Below, piece after piece: positions 20,344 to 30,149 of a stretch of DNA of 64,000 bases. The notes under the pieces were generated by a model. It had not been told where the DNA came from, searched no databases, and was given only the letters and a program-made list of their open reading frames with translations. Position numbers and translations under genes: made by a program. Source of the stretch: Bifidobacterium moukalabense DSM 27321 (GTDB taxonomy: Bacteria > Actinomycetota > Actinomycetes > Actinomycetales > Bifidobacteriaceae). Position 1 is the stretch's first letter. Every line of letters starts with the position of its first letter. The DNA is taken from the NCBI RefSeq assembly GCF_000522505.1, contig NZ_AZMV01000007.1, positions 310,001 through 374,000 of the forward strand, given 5' to 3'.

Positions 20344-21078
20344 ATGGGTATGCAGGGCATGTTCGTTTCTTTCGAAGGCGTTGACGGCGTGGGCAAAACC
20401 ACGCAGGTCGAACGGTTGCGTGCGCATGTCGAGGCGCAGGGGCGCGAATGCGTGGTCACGCGTGAGCCGGGCGGCACCGCATTGGGCGTGGCCATCCGCA
20501 GAATGCTTCTTCACGGCGTTGCCTCCGATGCCCGCCCCCAGGCGGAACAGACGGGGGATGGCCGGCAATCGGAGCCTGCCGACATCGCCCCGCGTGCCGA
20601 GGCGCTCCTGTTCGCGGCGGACCGCGCGCAGCATGTGGCCGAAGTGATCCTCCCGGCACTTGAGCGCGGCGCGGTGGTGATCACCGACCGCTATCTCGAC
20701 TCGTCGCTGGCCTACCAGGCGGGCGGACGCGAACTGACGCTGAAGGACATCCGGGATCTCAGCATGTGGGCCACCAACGGATTGTTGCCGGAACGCACAT
20801 ATCTGCTGGATATGGATCCGGCCGCCTCGCATGCACGGCTGCAGCACGGCGAGGATCGCATGGAGTCCGCCGACGATGATTTCCAGAACCGTACGCGCGA
20901 CGCCTTCCTTGAACTCGCCAAGGCCGAACCGGAACGCTTCCGCGTCATCGATGCCAGCCGATCCATCGAAGAGGTCTGGCGGCTGATCGAAGGAGATTTC
21001 GTCGCAATCGACCATTCCCGGCCGGACTGGCAATTGACGGCTCCCGCCGGCGAGAGCGTGGAGGGAATCGCACGATGA
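20344..21078 (+). CDS. tmk: Thymidylate kinase
   Basis: About 244 residues. The P-loop is [12 protein letters not shown], the DR(Y/H) motif is [13 protein letters not shown], and TREPGGT lies between them. It phosphorylates dTMP to dTDP. About 15-20 extra residues ([19 protein letters not shown]) sit before the [12 protein letters not shown] segment, a hydrophilic loop. ATGs at 20344, 20350 and 20359 are all possible; the P-loop follows soon after, so the product changes little. Its stop overlaps the start of holB (ATGA), which indicates translational coupling. Confidence 0.93.
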   Translation: MGMQGMFVSFEGVDGVGKTTQVERLRAHVEAQGRECVVTREPGGTALGVAIRRMLLHGVASDARPQAEQTGDGRQSEPADIAPRAEALLFAADRAQHVAEVILPALERGAVVITDRYLDSSLAYQAGGRELTLKDIRDLSMWATNGLLPERTYLLDMDPAASHARLQHGEDRMESADDDFQNRTRDAFLELAKAEPERFRVIDASRSIEEVWRLIEGDFVAIDHSRPDWQLTAPAGESVEGIAR

Positions 21079-22226
21079 GCGTATGGGATTCCATAGTGGG
21101 GCAACGTCAGGTGGTGGAGCAGCTCAAGGCCATCTCCTGCGGCGACCCGAAGTCGATCGCGCAATCCTGGCTGATCTGCGGGCCTCCCGGATCCGGCCGC
21201 TCCAACGTGGCGCGCGCCTTCGCGGCCGCATTGGAAAGCCCCGACCACGGTCTTGACGGCGACCCGACCAAAGTCACCCGGCAGGTGCTTGCCGGCACGC
21301 ATCCCGATGTGACCGTACTCGCCACGAACAAGGTGACCATCGGCATCGACCAGGTGCGCGATCTGATCACCACCTCCGAGCAGATGCCGAGCACCGCACC
21401 ATGGCGGATCATCATCATCGAAGACGTGGACCGTATGCTCGAACGCACCACGAATGTGCTGCTGAAGGAGATCGAGGAGCCAAGCGAACACGCCATCTGG
21501 CTGTTGTGCGCCCCAAGCGCGCAGGATGTGCTGCCGACCATCCGCTCACGTACCCGCATCGTGAACCTCGCCGTGCCCTCGAACCAGGCCGTGGCGAAAT
21601 TCCTCGAGGAGACCTCGCAGGTCGAGCCGAAAATCGCGGCCCGTGCGGCCCGTCTCGCCGAGGGACATATCGGCATCGCCAGATTGTATGCCTGCAATGA
21701 GCGGATCATGTCGGATCGTGACGAACTGGTCGTGGGTGTGCTCAATCTTACGAAGGCGTCCGATGCGGTGTTGCTGGCCGGCGATCTCATCGACAATGCG
21801 AAGGCGCAGGCCGAGGCGGATGTGGAGGTCAGGGCCGCCGCCGCGGAAGCCGATTTCCGCAGGATCAACGGACTCGGCCCGAAGGATCGCATTCCGCCGA
21901 AACTGCGCGGCGCCTACAACGCCATTGCCAAAAAGGACGAGCTCAAGCGGCAGGCCACGCGTCTGACACGTGACGTGCTTGACCGCGCGCTCAACTCGGT
22001 GGTGAGCATCTACCGTGATGTGGCCGTGCTGCAGAACAACGCCGAGGATTCCGTCGGTCTGATTAATCTCGAAAACCGCTCCTCGATCGCCGAACTGTCG
22101 GTACGGTTGAATCGTGCTGCGGCCGTACGCCGGCTGGAATGCATCGCCACGGCCCGCAGGCGCCTCAACGGCAACGGCAATCCCACACTGGTGTTCGAGG
22201 CCCTGTTCTGCGCCCTGATCCCGTAA
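21075..22226 (+). CDS. holB: DNA polymerase III delta-prime subunit
   Basis: 383 residues in the AAA+ clamp-loader fold. The Walker A position reads GPPGSGRSN, without the usual Lys, and the Walker B region is IIIEDVDRM, as expected for the non-hydrolysing delta-prime arm. The zinc-binding cysteines common in gamma/tau are absent. Sensor 1 reads RSRTR. It helps load the beta clamp. Overlap with tmk supports co-expression. Confidence 0.9.
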   Translation: MSVWDSIVGQRQVVEQLKAISCGDPKSIAQSWLICGPPGSGRSNVARAFAAALESPDHGLDGDPTKVTRQVLAGTHPDVTVLATNKVTIGIDQVRDLITTSEQMPSTAPWRIIIIEDVDRMLERTTNVLLKEIEEPSEHAIWLLCAPSAQDVLPTIRSRTRIVNLAVPSNQAVAKFLEETSQVEPKIAARAARLAEGHIGIARLYACNERIMSDRDELVVGVLNLTKASDAVLLAGDLIDNAKAQAEADVEVRAAAAEADFRRINGLGPKDRIPPKLRGAYNAIAKKDELKRQATRLTRDVLDRALNSVVSIYRDVAVLQNNAEDSVGLINLENRSSIAELSVRLNRAAAVRRLECIATARRRLNGNGNPTLVFEALFCALIP

Positions 22227-22261
22227 GGCCGAAGCGCACCCCGCACTGGGGATCGGCATCC

Positions 22262-23284
22262 TTACCGGGAGCCATTCGGAACCACGGTGGAGTCGCGGAT
22301 GATGAGCCGCGGCGGCAACGAGATGTGCGCCGGGCGTTCCGGGCCGAGTGCGATCAGACGCAATGCCTCCGATACGATCTGTTGGAATGGTGGCCGCACC
22401 GAGGTGAGCGTCGGCATGGTGGTCGAGGCGATCGGCGAATCGTTATAGCCGACAATCAGCACATCCTGCGGCACGCGGAGCCCCAAGGCGTGCAGGGCCA
22501 CCATCATGCCGAACGCGATGGTGTCGTCCGCGCAGACCACGGCCTCCGGCTGCACCAGCGGCTCGGAGAACAGCCGCATCGCACAGTCGAAACCGCGTTG
22601 CACGCTGCGTTCGCCGAACCGGTTCCAGTCGGGCTGCGTCCTCAGATGGTGCGCACGCACTTGCGTATGGAACATGGCGAACAGCTCCGCCGATTCGAAG
22701 GAGATCTCCTTGCCTGCCATGTAGGCCACGGATTCGATGCCCTGATCGGCCAGATGCCCGATGACCATCTCCATGGCGGCGTTTTCGTCGAGGCCGACCA
22801 TCGACGTATGGAAGGATCGTTGCCGGCCTCCGACCTGCACGATCGGCAGGGTGCCGGCGTACCGTTCGAGGACTTCGGTGAGATCGGCCCCGGCCGCGGG
22901 CACCACAATGAGCCCGTCCACATGGCGTGCGACCAATGACGCCATGCGCTCGCCCTGCGCCTCCTGGTCCGCTCCGATGCCGAGCAGCAGCTGCTGCGAA
23001 TCCACGTCGATGGTCGGCTCGATTTCGTCGAGCAGTTGCGCGCTGAACGTTTCGGTGGCGCTGGGAATGATCAGGCCGATGGTGTTGGTGATGGTGCTGC
23101 GCAGTGCGCTTGCCGCATAGTTGACGGAATAGTCGAGCTGCTCGGCGGCCGCGCGTACGCGACGGGCGATGTCGTCGTCTTTGGTGCGTTTGCCCGACAA
23201 TACGCGGGAAACGGTTGCGATCGACACATTCGCCAATGCGGCCACGTTCGTAATCGAACGGTTGCTCTCGTTCCTGCCTGCCAT
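22262..23284 (-). CDS. LacI-family transcriptional regulator near ptsH
   Basis: 340 residues from ATG 23284-23282, preceded by GGAGGAGAAC; a GTG at 23299 overlaps this site and was not chosen. The HTH is SITNVAALANVSIATVSRVL. The sensor domain has TITNTIGLIIPSATETF, HVDGLIVVPAA, AVVCADDTIAFGMM and VLIVGYNDSPIAS. It lies downstream of ptsH on the same strand after a hairpin. A CG-centred palindrome at 23804-23815 between ptsH and ptsI is a candidate operator. The ligand is unknown. Confidence 0.9.
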   Translation of the reverse strand: MAGRNESNRSITNVAALANVSIATVSRVLSGKRTKDDDIARRVRAAAEQLDYSVNYAASALRSTITNTIGLIIPSATETFSAQLLDEIEPTIDVDSQQLLLGIGADQEAQGERMASLVARHVDGLIVVPAAGADLTEVLERYAGTLPIVQVGGRQRSFHTSMVGLDENAAMEMVIGHLADQGIESVAYMAGKEISFESAELFAMFHTQVRAHHLRTQPDWNRFGERSVQRGFDCAMRLFSEPLVQPEAVVCADDTIAFGMMVALHALGLRVPQDVLIVGYNDSPIASTTMPTLTSVRPPFQQIVSEALRLIALGPERPAHISLPPRLIIRDSTVVPNGSR

Positions 23285-23374
23285 GTTCTCCTCCGTCACG
23301 CGGTCCCGTCATGGCGATCCGCCGCAGGGCCTTGGTCCGCTCTGCGCGAATAACGGGACCTACCAAGAATAGAA

Positions 23375-23404
23375 CAGCCGCCCGTCGGACATGGCGGGCG
23401 GCTG
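23375..23404 (-). terminator. Hairpin between ptsH and the LacI gene
   Basis: CAGCCGCCCG (23375-23384) pairs exactly with CGGGCGGCTG (23395-23404). On the minus strand it follows ptsH by 24 bases, with only a broken T-rich tail, so some read-through into lacI is possible. Confidence 0.6.
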
Positions 23405-23427
23405 CAAGGAATCGACGATGATCGGAC

Positions 23428-23688
23428 TCACGCGGCGTTGGCGAGGATGCCGATCAGCTTGTCGGCGCAGGCATCGGCGTCGTCACCCTCGACGTTGATG
23501 ACTACGGTGTCGCCCTGCTTGATGCCCAGGCCCATGATGGACAGGATGGAACCTGCCGGAACGGCGTTGCCGCCCTCCTTGGCGATGGTCACGTTGCAGG
23601 CGGAGGCGGTGACGGCCTGTGCGAACTGTGCCGCCGGACGTGCGTGGATGCCGACGGGGTCATTGATGACGAGATTGCGGGTTGCCAT
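23428..23688 (-). CDS. ptsH: Phosphocarrier protein HPr
   Basis: 86 residues; AAAGGAG precedes ATG 23688. The active histidine is His15 in GIHARPAA, and SILSIMGLGIKQGD is the family second motif with a Ser near position 47. HPr passes phosphate from Enzyme I to sugar-specific Enzyme II proteins. The partner gene ptsI is divergent, across a 284-base gap with a palindromic operator. No Enzyme II gene is in the window. Confidence 0.96.
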   Translation of the reverse strand: MATRNLVINDPVGIHARPAAQFAQAVTASACNVTIAKEGGNAVPAGSILSIMGLGIKQGDTVVINVEGDDADACADKLIGILANAA

Positions 23689-23803
23689 GGTGACACTCCT
23701 TTGAGTCGTTGTATTACTTGGTTGCGTTCTTCAATTGTGCAGGAACAGTGCGGCGGCACGATGCCACTTAGCGAAAAGCATACCACTTTTTTTACGAAAC
23801 GCA

Positions 23804-23815
23804 GAAAACGTTTTC
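23804..23815. promoter_or_regulatory. Perfect LacI-type palindrome between ptsH and ptsI
   Basis: GAAAACGTTTTC is a perfect 12-bp palindrome with a central CG, placed in the divergent ptsH/ptsI promoter region. It is a candidate operator for the LacI protein encoded at 22262 or for a global carbon regulator. Partial copies occur at 3207 and 5507 in the arabinan locus. Confidence 0.55.
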
Positions 23816-23972
23816 CATTTTCATATTGCTGGATATTTATGTATACTGGCGGCAGGCTGAAAATGATTTACCGGCAATGACGGTGGGAATCGTTGCAGTG
23901 ACCAGTTCTTCTTCGCGATCGCACCGTATGCGTTCGTCAGGAAAATCCAAGGAAACAGGAAAAGGAGTTCTC

Positions 23973-25622
23973 ATGAACATCAAAGGTGTTGGCATCGGTC
24001 GTGGCGTCGCGGTCGGTCCGGTTATTCGCATGGCCGCTCCACTGCCTGAACCGTCGGACGCCCCGCGCGCCGAAGGCGTCGCCGCCGAAACCGAAATCGC
24101 ACGCGCCGAACAATCGCTGGCACTGGTGAACGCCGATCTCAACCGTCGCGCCGAAGAGGCCGCCAAGGGTGACGAAGGCGCCCGAAAGGCCGCTCCGATT
24201 CTTCAGGCCATCGCCATGTTCGCCTCCGATCCGTCCCTTGCGCAGTCCATCAAGGATCTGATCAACCAGGGTAAGACCGCCGAACGCGCCGTGTTGGAGG
24301 GCTTCGCGGCCGTGGAAGACATGTTCCGCGCCATCGGCGGATACCAGGCCGAACGTGCGGCCGACCTGCATGATGTCGGTCAGCGTGTGATCGCCGACCT
24401 GATGGGCGCTCCGGCCCCGGGTCTGCCGGTGAGCGAAACCCCGTTCGTACTCGTCGCCGAAGACCTGTCCCCGGCCGATACCGCCGCGCTCGACATGAGC
24501 AAGACCCTCGCCATCGTGACCTCGCAGGGCGGTCCGACCTCGCACACCGCCATCCTGGCCCGCGCCCGCGGTATCGTGGCTATAGTCTCCGCCGCAGGGG
24601 CGGCCGATCTGACCGACGGCACCAATGTGATCGTGAACGCGGCCAAGGGCGAAATCACCGTCGACCCGACCGAAGAGGAGATCGCCGCGGCCGAAGCGGC
24701 CAAGTCCCGCGCCGCGGCGGCCAAGGAGTTGCGCGGTAACCCGGGCGCCACCAAAGACGGCCATCTCATTCCGCTGTTGGCGAATGTGGGCAAGCCGGCC
24801 GATGCCGCCACAGCACTGGAATATGGCGCCGAAGGCGTGGGCCTGTTCCGCACCGAATTCCTATTCATCGGCAACGCCGAACCGCCGAGCGTCGAAGAGC
24901 AGACCAAGGCCTATGCCGAACTGCTCAGCCAGTTCCCCGGCAAGAAGGTCGTGATCCGCATGCTCGACGCCGGTGCCGACAAGCCGCTGCCGTTCCTGAC
25001 TCCGGAAGACGAGCCGAACCCCGCCCTCGGTCTGCGTGGCCTGCGCACCCTGAAGGCCCATATGGATGTGCTTGAGGGCCAGCTCAAGGCCCTTGCCGCC
25101 GCGGACGCCGCAACCGACGCCAATCTGTGGGTCATGGCCCCGATGGTGGCCGACGAGCATGAAGCCGACTACTTCGTCAAACTCGGCAAGAGCTATGGTC
25201 TGAAGTTCGTAGGCGCCATGGCGGAGGTGCCCTCCATCGCCCTGATGGCCGACAAGGTGGCCAAGGTGGCGGACTTCGTGTCCATCGGCACCAACGACCT
25301 GACCCAGTACACGCTGGCCGCCGACCGCACCCTCGGTTCCGTGGCCAACTATCAGACCGCATGGCATCCGGCCGTGCTGCGTGCCATCAAGATGATCTGC
25401 GACGCAGGCAACGCCAACGGCATGCCGGTGGGCGTATGCGGCGAGGCCGCCGCCGATCCGGATCTGGCCGTGGTGCTCGTCGGTCTGGGCGTCAACTCCC
25501 TGTCCATGACCCCGGTGGCCCTGGATGACGTACGCGCCGCACTCGCCGAGGTCACCTTCGAAGAGGCCAAGGCCAAGGCGGCCGCCGCGCTGAACGGCGA
25601 CTTCTACACTCCGGCCGAGTGA
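23973..25622 (+). CDS. ptsI: PTS Enzyme I (phosphoenolpyruvate-protein phosphotransferase)
   Basis: 549 residues from ATG 23973 with AAAAGGAG upstream; the ORF is open further 5' but the family begins at MNIKGVGIGRGVAVGP. The phosphorylated histidine is His191 in GGPTSHTAI. PEP-binding motifs GLFRTEFLF, MLDAGADKPLPF and SIGTNDLTQYTLAADR follow in order, and CGEAAAD near the end holds the catalytic Cys. It takes phosphate from PEP and gives it to HPr. Confidence 0.96.
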   Translation: MNIKGVGIGRGVAVGPVIRMAAPLPEPSDAPRAEGVAAETEIARAEQSLALVNADLNRRAEEAAKGDEGARKAAPILQAIAMFASDPSLAQSIKDLINQGKTAERAVLEGFAAVEDMFRAIGGYQAERAADLHDVGQRVIADLMGAPAPGLPVSETPFVLVAEDLSPADTAALDMSKTLAIVTSQGGPTSHTAILARARGIVAIVSAAGAADLTDGTNVIVNAAKGEITVDPTEEEIAAAEAAKSRAAAAKELRGNPGATKDGHLIPLLANVGKPADAATALEYGAEGVGLFRTEFLFIGNAEPPSVEEQTKAYAELLSQFPGKKVVIRMLDAGADKPLPFLTPEDEPNPALGLRGLRTLKAHMDVLEGQLKALAAADAATDANLWVMAPMVADEHEADYFVKLGKSYGLKFVGAMAEVPSIALMADKVAKVADFVSIGTNDLTQYTLAADRTLGSVANYQTAWHPAVLRAIKMICDAGNANGMPVGVCGEAAADPDLAVVLVGLGVNSLSMTPVALDDVRAALAEVTFEEAKAKAAAALNGDFYTPAE

Positions 25623-25677
25623 GCCGGCCGACATCAGCCGTGCCTGCCTGATCCACGGATCCGACAGGCCCTGTTTC

Positions 25678-25730
25678 CCGGAACGACCCCGAATTCCGTA
25701 TGCCTTGCGCGGAAATCGGGGTCGTTCCGG
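25678..25730 (+). terminator. Long hairpin after ptsI
   Basis: A 20-bp stem with one mismatch, 25678-25697 with 25711-25730 and a 13-base loop, starts 55 bases after the ptsI stop. There is no T run, so it may be a transcript-stabilising end rather than a classical terminator. Confidence 0.55.
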
Positions 25731-25857
25731 TTATGCGGTGGTTGCGGTCGTAAGGCGCTCCCGCCATTGGACGACGGGCTGATTCCCACAGATCGGGCCC
25801 GCACGACGCATGATGCGGCGTCGTCATGCGTCACGCGTATGCGCGATACTTGGAAGC

Positions 25858-26415
25858 ATGAAGATTTCCGCAGATTTCACCGTCATCCCCGACGCGTATG
25901 CCAAGGCGGCGCCGCCTGAGAACTGCATTGACGGCACCCCGATCGTCTCCTTCCCCTTCTACATCGACGAGCTCGACCCGTCGGTACGGTTCCTGCATTG
26001 GGAATTCGTCGATCCGGATTCGATTCCGGTCTGCGGCTTCCAGTGGAACCACTGGTCGCTGGCGAATCTGCCGGTCGATGCGCTGATGTACGACTTCAAC
26101 GATTCCCATGCGCTGGCGATTCCGGCCGACTTCTCCCGTACCGTTTCCGCGATGATTCCCGAGACGGTGCAGGGCCGCACCTCCGCCGCCTCGCCGCTGC
26201 TGACCGGCCGCAGCACCGATCCCGCAGTCACCATGCACTACAACGGCCCGTACCCGCCGGATCGGGATCATGACTACTTCCTGCACGTATGGGGCACCAT
26301 GGCACCTCTGGCCGGTCTCAATCAGGGCTTCTGGCTGAACGAAATGGAACGCGCCCTGCGCAATGACGACGGCCTCGTCGATCAAGGCGGCATCTTCCTC
26401 ACCGGCAAAGCCTGA
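25858..26415 (+). CDS. YbhB/YbcL-type PEBP family protein
   Basis: 185 residues from ATG 25858 (MKISADF). The phosphatidylethanolamine-binding fold is marked by [17 protein letters not shown] and [16 protein letters not shown], matching the DPD, HW and GPxPPxGxHxY signatures. The molecular role of bacterial PEBP proteins is not settled. Cytoplasmic, no signal peptide. The ribosome site is weak (GGAAG). It stands 54 bases before the dipeptidase gene and could be co-transcribed. Confidence 0.85.
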   Translation: MKISADFTVIPDAYAKAAPPENCIDGTPIVSFPFYIDELDPSVRFLHWEFVDPDSIPVCGFQWNHWSLANLPVDALMYDFNDSHALAIPADFSRTVSAMIPETVQGRTSAASPLLTGRSTDPAVTMHYNGPYPPDRDHDYFLHVWGTMAPLAGLNQGFWLNEMERALRNDDGLVDQGGIFLTGKA

Positions 26416-26468
26416 TCCCTCACACCTCGCAGAGGGAGGGAACATCATCGAAAGGAATGAACAACAAC

Positions 26469-28073
26469 ATGGCGTGCACCACGATTCTGGTCGGTAAGAA
26501 CGCAAGCTATGACGGCTCGACCATCATCGCCCGCAATGAAGACAGCGCAAACGGCGAATTCTGCCCGAAGCGCTTTATCGTAGTCAAACCGGAGGAGCAG
26601 CCGCGCAGGTACCGCAGCGTGCTCTCCCACGTACAGATCGACCTGCCGGAGGAGCCGTTGCAATACACGGCCGTGCCGAACGCCGACCTGAAGGAGGGCA
26701 TCTGGGGCGAAGCCGGCGTCAACGAGGCGAATGTGGCCATGAGCGCCACCGAAACCCTCACCACCAACGAGCGCGTGCTCGGCGCGGATCCGTTCGTGGA
26801 GCTTGCTCCGGCCAAAGGCAGGGAAGGCGAGGACGGTTACGAGCCGGAAGTGCCCGGCGGCATTGGCGAGGAGGATTTCCTCACCCTCGTGCTGCCGTAT
26901 ATCAGGACCGCCCGTGAGGGCGTGGAACGTCTCGGCGCGCTGCTTGAGGAGTTCGGCACCTATGAGATGAACGGCGTCGCCTTCTCCGACGTCGACGAGA
27001 TCTGGTGGCTGGAGACGGTCGGCGGCCATCATTGGATCGCCAAACGCGTGCCGGATGAGGCCTACGTGACCATGCCGAACCAGCTGGGCATCGACGAATT
27101 CGATCTCGAGGACGCCTTGGGCGATCAAGAGGAGCATATGTGCTCCGCCGACCTGGGGGAGTTCATCGCGCGCAACCATCTGGACCTGTCGGTGGAAAAC
27201 GCCACGCCGTTCAACCCGCGCGACGCCTTCGGCTCCCACTCCGATTCCGACCATGTGTACAACACCCCGCGCGCCTGGTACATGCAACGCTTCCTCAACC
27301 CGTACGACGAGCAGTGGGACGGCCCCGACGCCGTTCATCAGCCGACCTCCGACGACATTCCGTGGGCCCGCCAGCCGGAGCGTAAGATCACCATCGAAGA
27401 TGTGAAGTACGTGCTGAGCTCCCATTATCAGGGCACTCCGTACGATCCGTACGGCAAGCTCGGCGATCAGCGCACGCGCCACATGTTCCGACCGATCGGC
27501 ATCAACCGCCAGAGCCAGCTCGCGGTCATGCAGATCCGCCCGTACCGCCCGCAGGTCAGCCGTGCGGTTCAGTGGATGGCCTACGGCTCCAATCCGTTCA
27601 ATACGCTGGTGCCGTTCTTCCCGAACGTGAATGCCACGCCGAAGTACCTGGAAGACACCACTACGCGCGTTACCTCCGAGAACTTCTACTGGGAGAACCG
27701 CATCATCGCGGCCTTGTGCGACGCGTCCTTCGCCGACACCGCCAACGCGGTGGAGCGCTATCAGGAGAAGACCGGCGCGATGGGCCACCGCATGGTAGCC
27801 GCAGCCGACGAGCAGATCGACAGGCTGTGCGAGGATTCCGCCTTCGAATTCGATACCGAATCCGGTGCGAATGGCGAAATCGATGATGTGCAGCCGATGG
27901 AACCGGATGAGATCATCAAGGCCACCCGCAATGCGGAGGCTCGTGAGATACTCGCCGCAGCCAACCGGACCATGGCCGACCAACTCAAGGAGGAGACCGA
28001 CAAGCTGCTCGATTCCGTGCTCTACACAGCGAGCATGAACATGAAGAACGGCTTCCATATGTCCGACTTCTGA
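26469..28073 (+). CDS. C69-family dipeptidase (PepD type)
   Basis: About 534 residues in the Ntn-hydrolase fold. The start [16 protein letters not shown] is the family hallmark, with the Cys as nucleophile, followed by [13 protein letters not shown] 26457 would add MNNN but lies directly on AAAGGA, so 26469 (12 bases after it) was chosen; both are possible. Later motifs are [18 protein letters not shown] and a GTPYDPYG segment. It hydrolyses a broad range of dipeptides in the cytoplasm. No export signal is seen. Confidence 0.9.
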   Translation: MACTTILVGKNASYDGSTIIARNEDSANGEFCPKRFIVVKPEEQPRRYRSVLSHVQIDLPEEPLQYTAVPNADLKEGIWGEAGVNEANVAMSATETLTTNERVLGADPFVELAPAKGREGEDGYEPEVPGGIGEEDFLTLVLPYIRTAREGVERLGALLEEFGTYEMNGVAFSDVDEIWWLETVGGHHWIAKRVPDEAYVTMPNQLGIDEFDLEDALGDQEEHMCSADLGEFIARNHLDLSVENATPFNPRDAFGSHSDSDHVYNTPRAWYMQRFLNPYDEQWDGPDAVHQPTSDDIPWARQPERKITIEDVKYVLSSHYQGTPYDPYGKLGDQRTRHMFRPIGINRQSQLAVMQIRPYRPQVSRAVQWMAYGSNPFNTLVPFFPNVNATPKYLEDTTTRVTSENFYWENRIIAALCDASFADTANAVERYQEKTGAMGHRMVAAADEQIDRLCEDSAFEFDTESGANGEIDDVQPMEPDEIIKATRNAEAREILAAANRTMADQLKEETDKLLDSVLYTASMNMKNGFHMSDF

Positions 28074-28162
28074 CCCGCGATGTTATAGGGGAGACCATAA
28101 CCCCCTCTGTAACGTGCGACCACTACAATAGCCTTCGTCTTAAATCCCAGAAAGGAACCCCA

Positions 28163-29680
28163 GTGACCGACATTGAGGATTTCACCAGCCAGTACGGCCT
28201 GGTTCAGAAGATTGACGCGTTCGGGTATCTCGACTATCTGAAGAACAATCCGGATGCCCCGCGCAAGCATGGCAAGATCGTGCTCGTCACCGCCGATACC
28301 CCGCTGAAGGCATCGCGCGGCGAAGGCAAGACCACCACCACGATCGCCCTGATCGACGCCCTGCGTGAACGTGGCATCGATGCGACCGCCGTGCTGCGTC
28401 AGCCGAGCATGGGCATCACCGCGGCCGGTTCCAAAGGCGGCGCATCGGGTGGCGGCAAGGCTTCCCTGACCCATCCGGAGCTGATCGACTGGGGTCTGTG
28501 CGGCGAGATGGGCGCCATCGAGGCCGCCCAGAACCTGCTTGTCTCCTTCGCTGAGAAGGCGATCGACGAGGGCAGGCTCGATGAGATTCTGGTGCCGCGC
28601 GTCTCCGAGGTGCCGTCGCGCTCTCTGCGTCAGATCGCCGTGGACCGGGGCAAGGGCAACGTTGCGGAACGCATGGTGCTCACCCCGACCTGCGAACTGA
28701 TGCAGATCGTCGTGCTGTCTCGTTCCATGGATGAGATCGCCGACCGTGTGGCCAGGATGATTGCCGGCACCAAGGACGGCAAAGCCGTCACCTTCGGCGA
28801 ATTCGTCGATTTGTGGCGCATCACCGGCATTCTGTCCGACGCCGTCAAGCCTGCCAAGACCGAGACCGTGAACGGTTCCCCGGTATATGTGCATGGCGGC
28901 CCGTTCGCGAACGTGTCCATCGGCATTCCGACGCTCGTCTCCGTGGAGATGGCCTGCGCCCTGCACGATGTGGTGATCGTCGAGGCTGGCTATGGCGCCG
29001 ACGCAGGTGCCCAAAAGTGGCTTGACATCGCATGTCGCGAGTATGGCGCACAGTGGCCGTCCGCCGCCATCGTCGTGACCCGTGCCTCCACCTGGCGTGA
29101 CGATCCGGCGCTCGCCTGGCGCTACCCGTTCCATGTGCAGCGTCTTGAAGGCCTTGATATTCCGACCTTCCCGCTGATCAACCTGTGGGAGGGCGAGGAC
29201 GATCAGATTCCGGCCCTCAAGGAGACCGCCAAGGAACTGGAATTCCGCGAGCCGATCATCGGCAACTTGTACCGTGACGGCGGCGACGCGCTCGCGCCGC
29301 AGCTGGACGCCTTTGTGGATGCCGTGGTGAACGGTTCCATGCCGGCCGAGCCACACAGCCACAGGGGCATGGCCCTCGTGGAGAACGTGCGCTGGGTGGC
29401 CGAGCGTGCATATGGCGTTCCTGCCGAGCGTGTGGTCCTGAAGGACGGTTTCGCCGAATCCCTGAACGAAGCCATGGATCTGTGCGCCGGCGCGGGTATG
29501 GATCTGGGCGATATGGCTCTGGTGGCGGTGAAGTCTCCGGCCACCATGACCGACAACGATACCGCTCCCGAAGAGGAACGCACCGTGACCCTGAAGAAGG
29601 TCGAGGTGCATTCCGGTGCCGGACTGGTCCACGTGAACCTGACCACGTCCCTTACCACCCCCATGCCGAAGATCGTCTGA
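28163..29680 (+). CDS. fhs: Formate-tetrahydrofolate ligase
   Basis: 505 residues from GTG 28163, with AGAAAGGA upstream. The ATP site is ASRGEGKTTTTI, a variant of the usual TPAGEGKTTT. RQPSMG, KGGASGGGKA and AGYGADAGAQKW occupy the places of the family motifs. It makes 10-formyl-THF from formate, which suits an organism that produces formate. At 505 residues it is shorter than the usual 550 or so, as in some actinobacterial forms. A TACAAT at about 28123-28128 may be its -10. Confidence 0.92.
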   Translation: MTDIEDFTSQYGLVQKIDAFGYLDYLKNNPDAPRKHGKIVLVTADTPLKASRGEGKTTTTIALIDALRERGIDATAVLRQPSMGITAAGSKGGASGGGKASLTHPELIDWGLCGEMGAIEAAQNLLVSFAEKAIDEGRLDEILVPRVSEVPSRSLRQIAVDRGKGNVAERMVLTPTCELMQIVVLSRSMDEIADRVARMIAGTKDGKAVTFGEFVDLWRITGILSDAVKPAKTETVNGSPVYVHGGPFANVSIGIPTLVSVEMACALHDVVIVEAGYGADAGAQKWLDIACREYGAQWPSAAIVVTRASTWRDDPALAWRYPFHVQRLEGLDIPTFPLINLWEGEDDQIPALKETAKELEFREPIIGNLYRDGGDALAPQLDAFVDAVVNGSMPAEPHSHRGMALVENVRWVAERAYGVPAERVVLKDGFAESLNEAMDLCAGAGMDLGDMALVAVKSPATMTDNDTAPEEERTVTLKKVEVHSGAGLVHVNLTTSLTTPMPKIV

Positions 29681-29715
29681 TTTTCGCCGTCTTCGACAGT
29701 GCTGCGAGCCCTGGA

Positions 29716-29748
29716 GGCCGCCGATCCATCGTGGGTCGGCGGCCTTTT
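29716..29748 (+). terminator. Terminator after fhs
   Basis: GGCCGCCGATCC (29716-29727) pairs with GGGTCGGCGGCC (29733-29744), one G-U, followed by TTTT. It lies 35 bases after the fhs stop. Confidence 0.8.
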
Positions 29749-30149
29749 GCGTTTCGGGATGGCCGACACGCCCGAAGTGATGAAATGGCAAATTTTTTCG
29801 CGGGGTTCTTCCGTTGTTTCGAACTGATTCATGTATAAATTTCGGTGGGATTTCTTGATGTGGGAAACAAATTCGTTTTCCATACGGAAGCAGGCGCAAG
29901 GGTATGTTCCCGAAATGACTAAGAGGGTAATCCCCCTTTTTTTGTATCGCGTTATGCACCTGGCTGCACATGGAGAATCGAGTGATTTCAACCATGTTGC
30001 CCCTTCAAGTGGTATTGCGAGCCCCCTTGTAGAAGGTAAAGTGATGGTCGATCAACTAAGCAAGGGGCATGTCGGGGCGGCCTGGGGGATTGCAAATGCA
30101 AAAACCGCTTCGACGGAGTGCGGCATTTGGTATCCATAAGGCAGGTGGC
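29749..30149 (+). promoter_or_regulatory. AT-richer upstream region of the first pilus operon
   Basis: About 400 bases without a supported gene. It is poorer in GC than its surroundings. It holds GAGGGTAATCCCCC followed by eight T near 29925-29945 (terminator-like or attenuator) and a dyad CCCCTTG (30023-30029) with CAAGGGG (30061-30067) close to the possible adhesin starts. No clear -35/-10 pair was picked out. Confidence 0.45.

Noticed and set aside
28074..28162. Riboswitch before fhs
   Set aside because: Only a small GGGG/CCCC hairpin and a TACAAT -10 are present; the folate riboswitch core was not seen.
28022..29995. Minus-strand 657-codon frame opposite fhs
   Set aside because: Shadow frame with no motifs; fhs is unambiguous.
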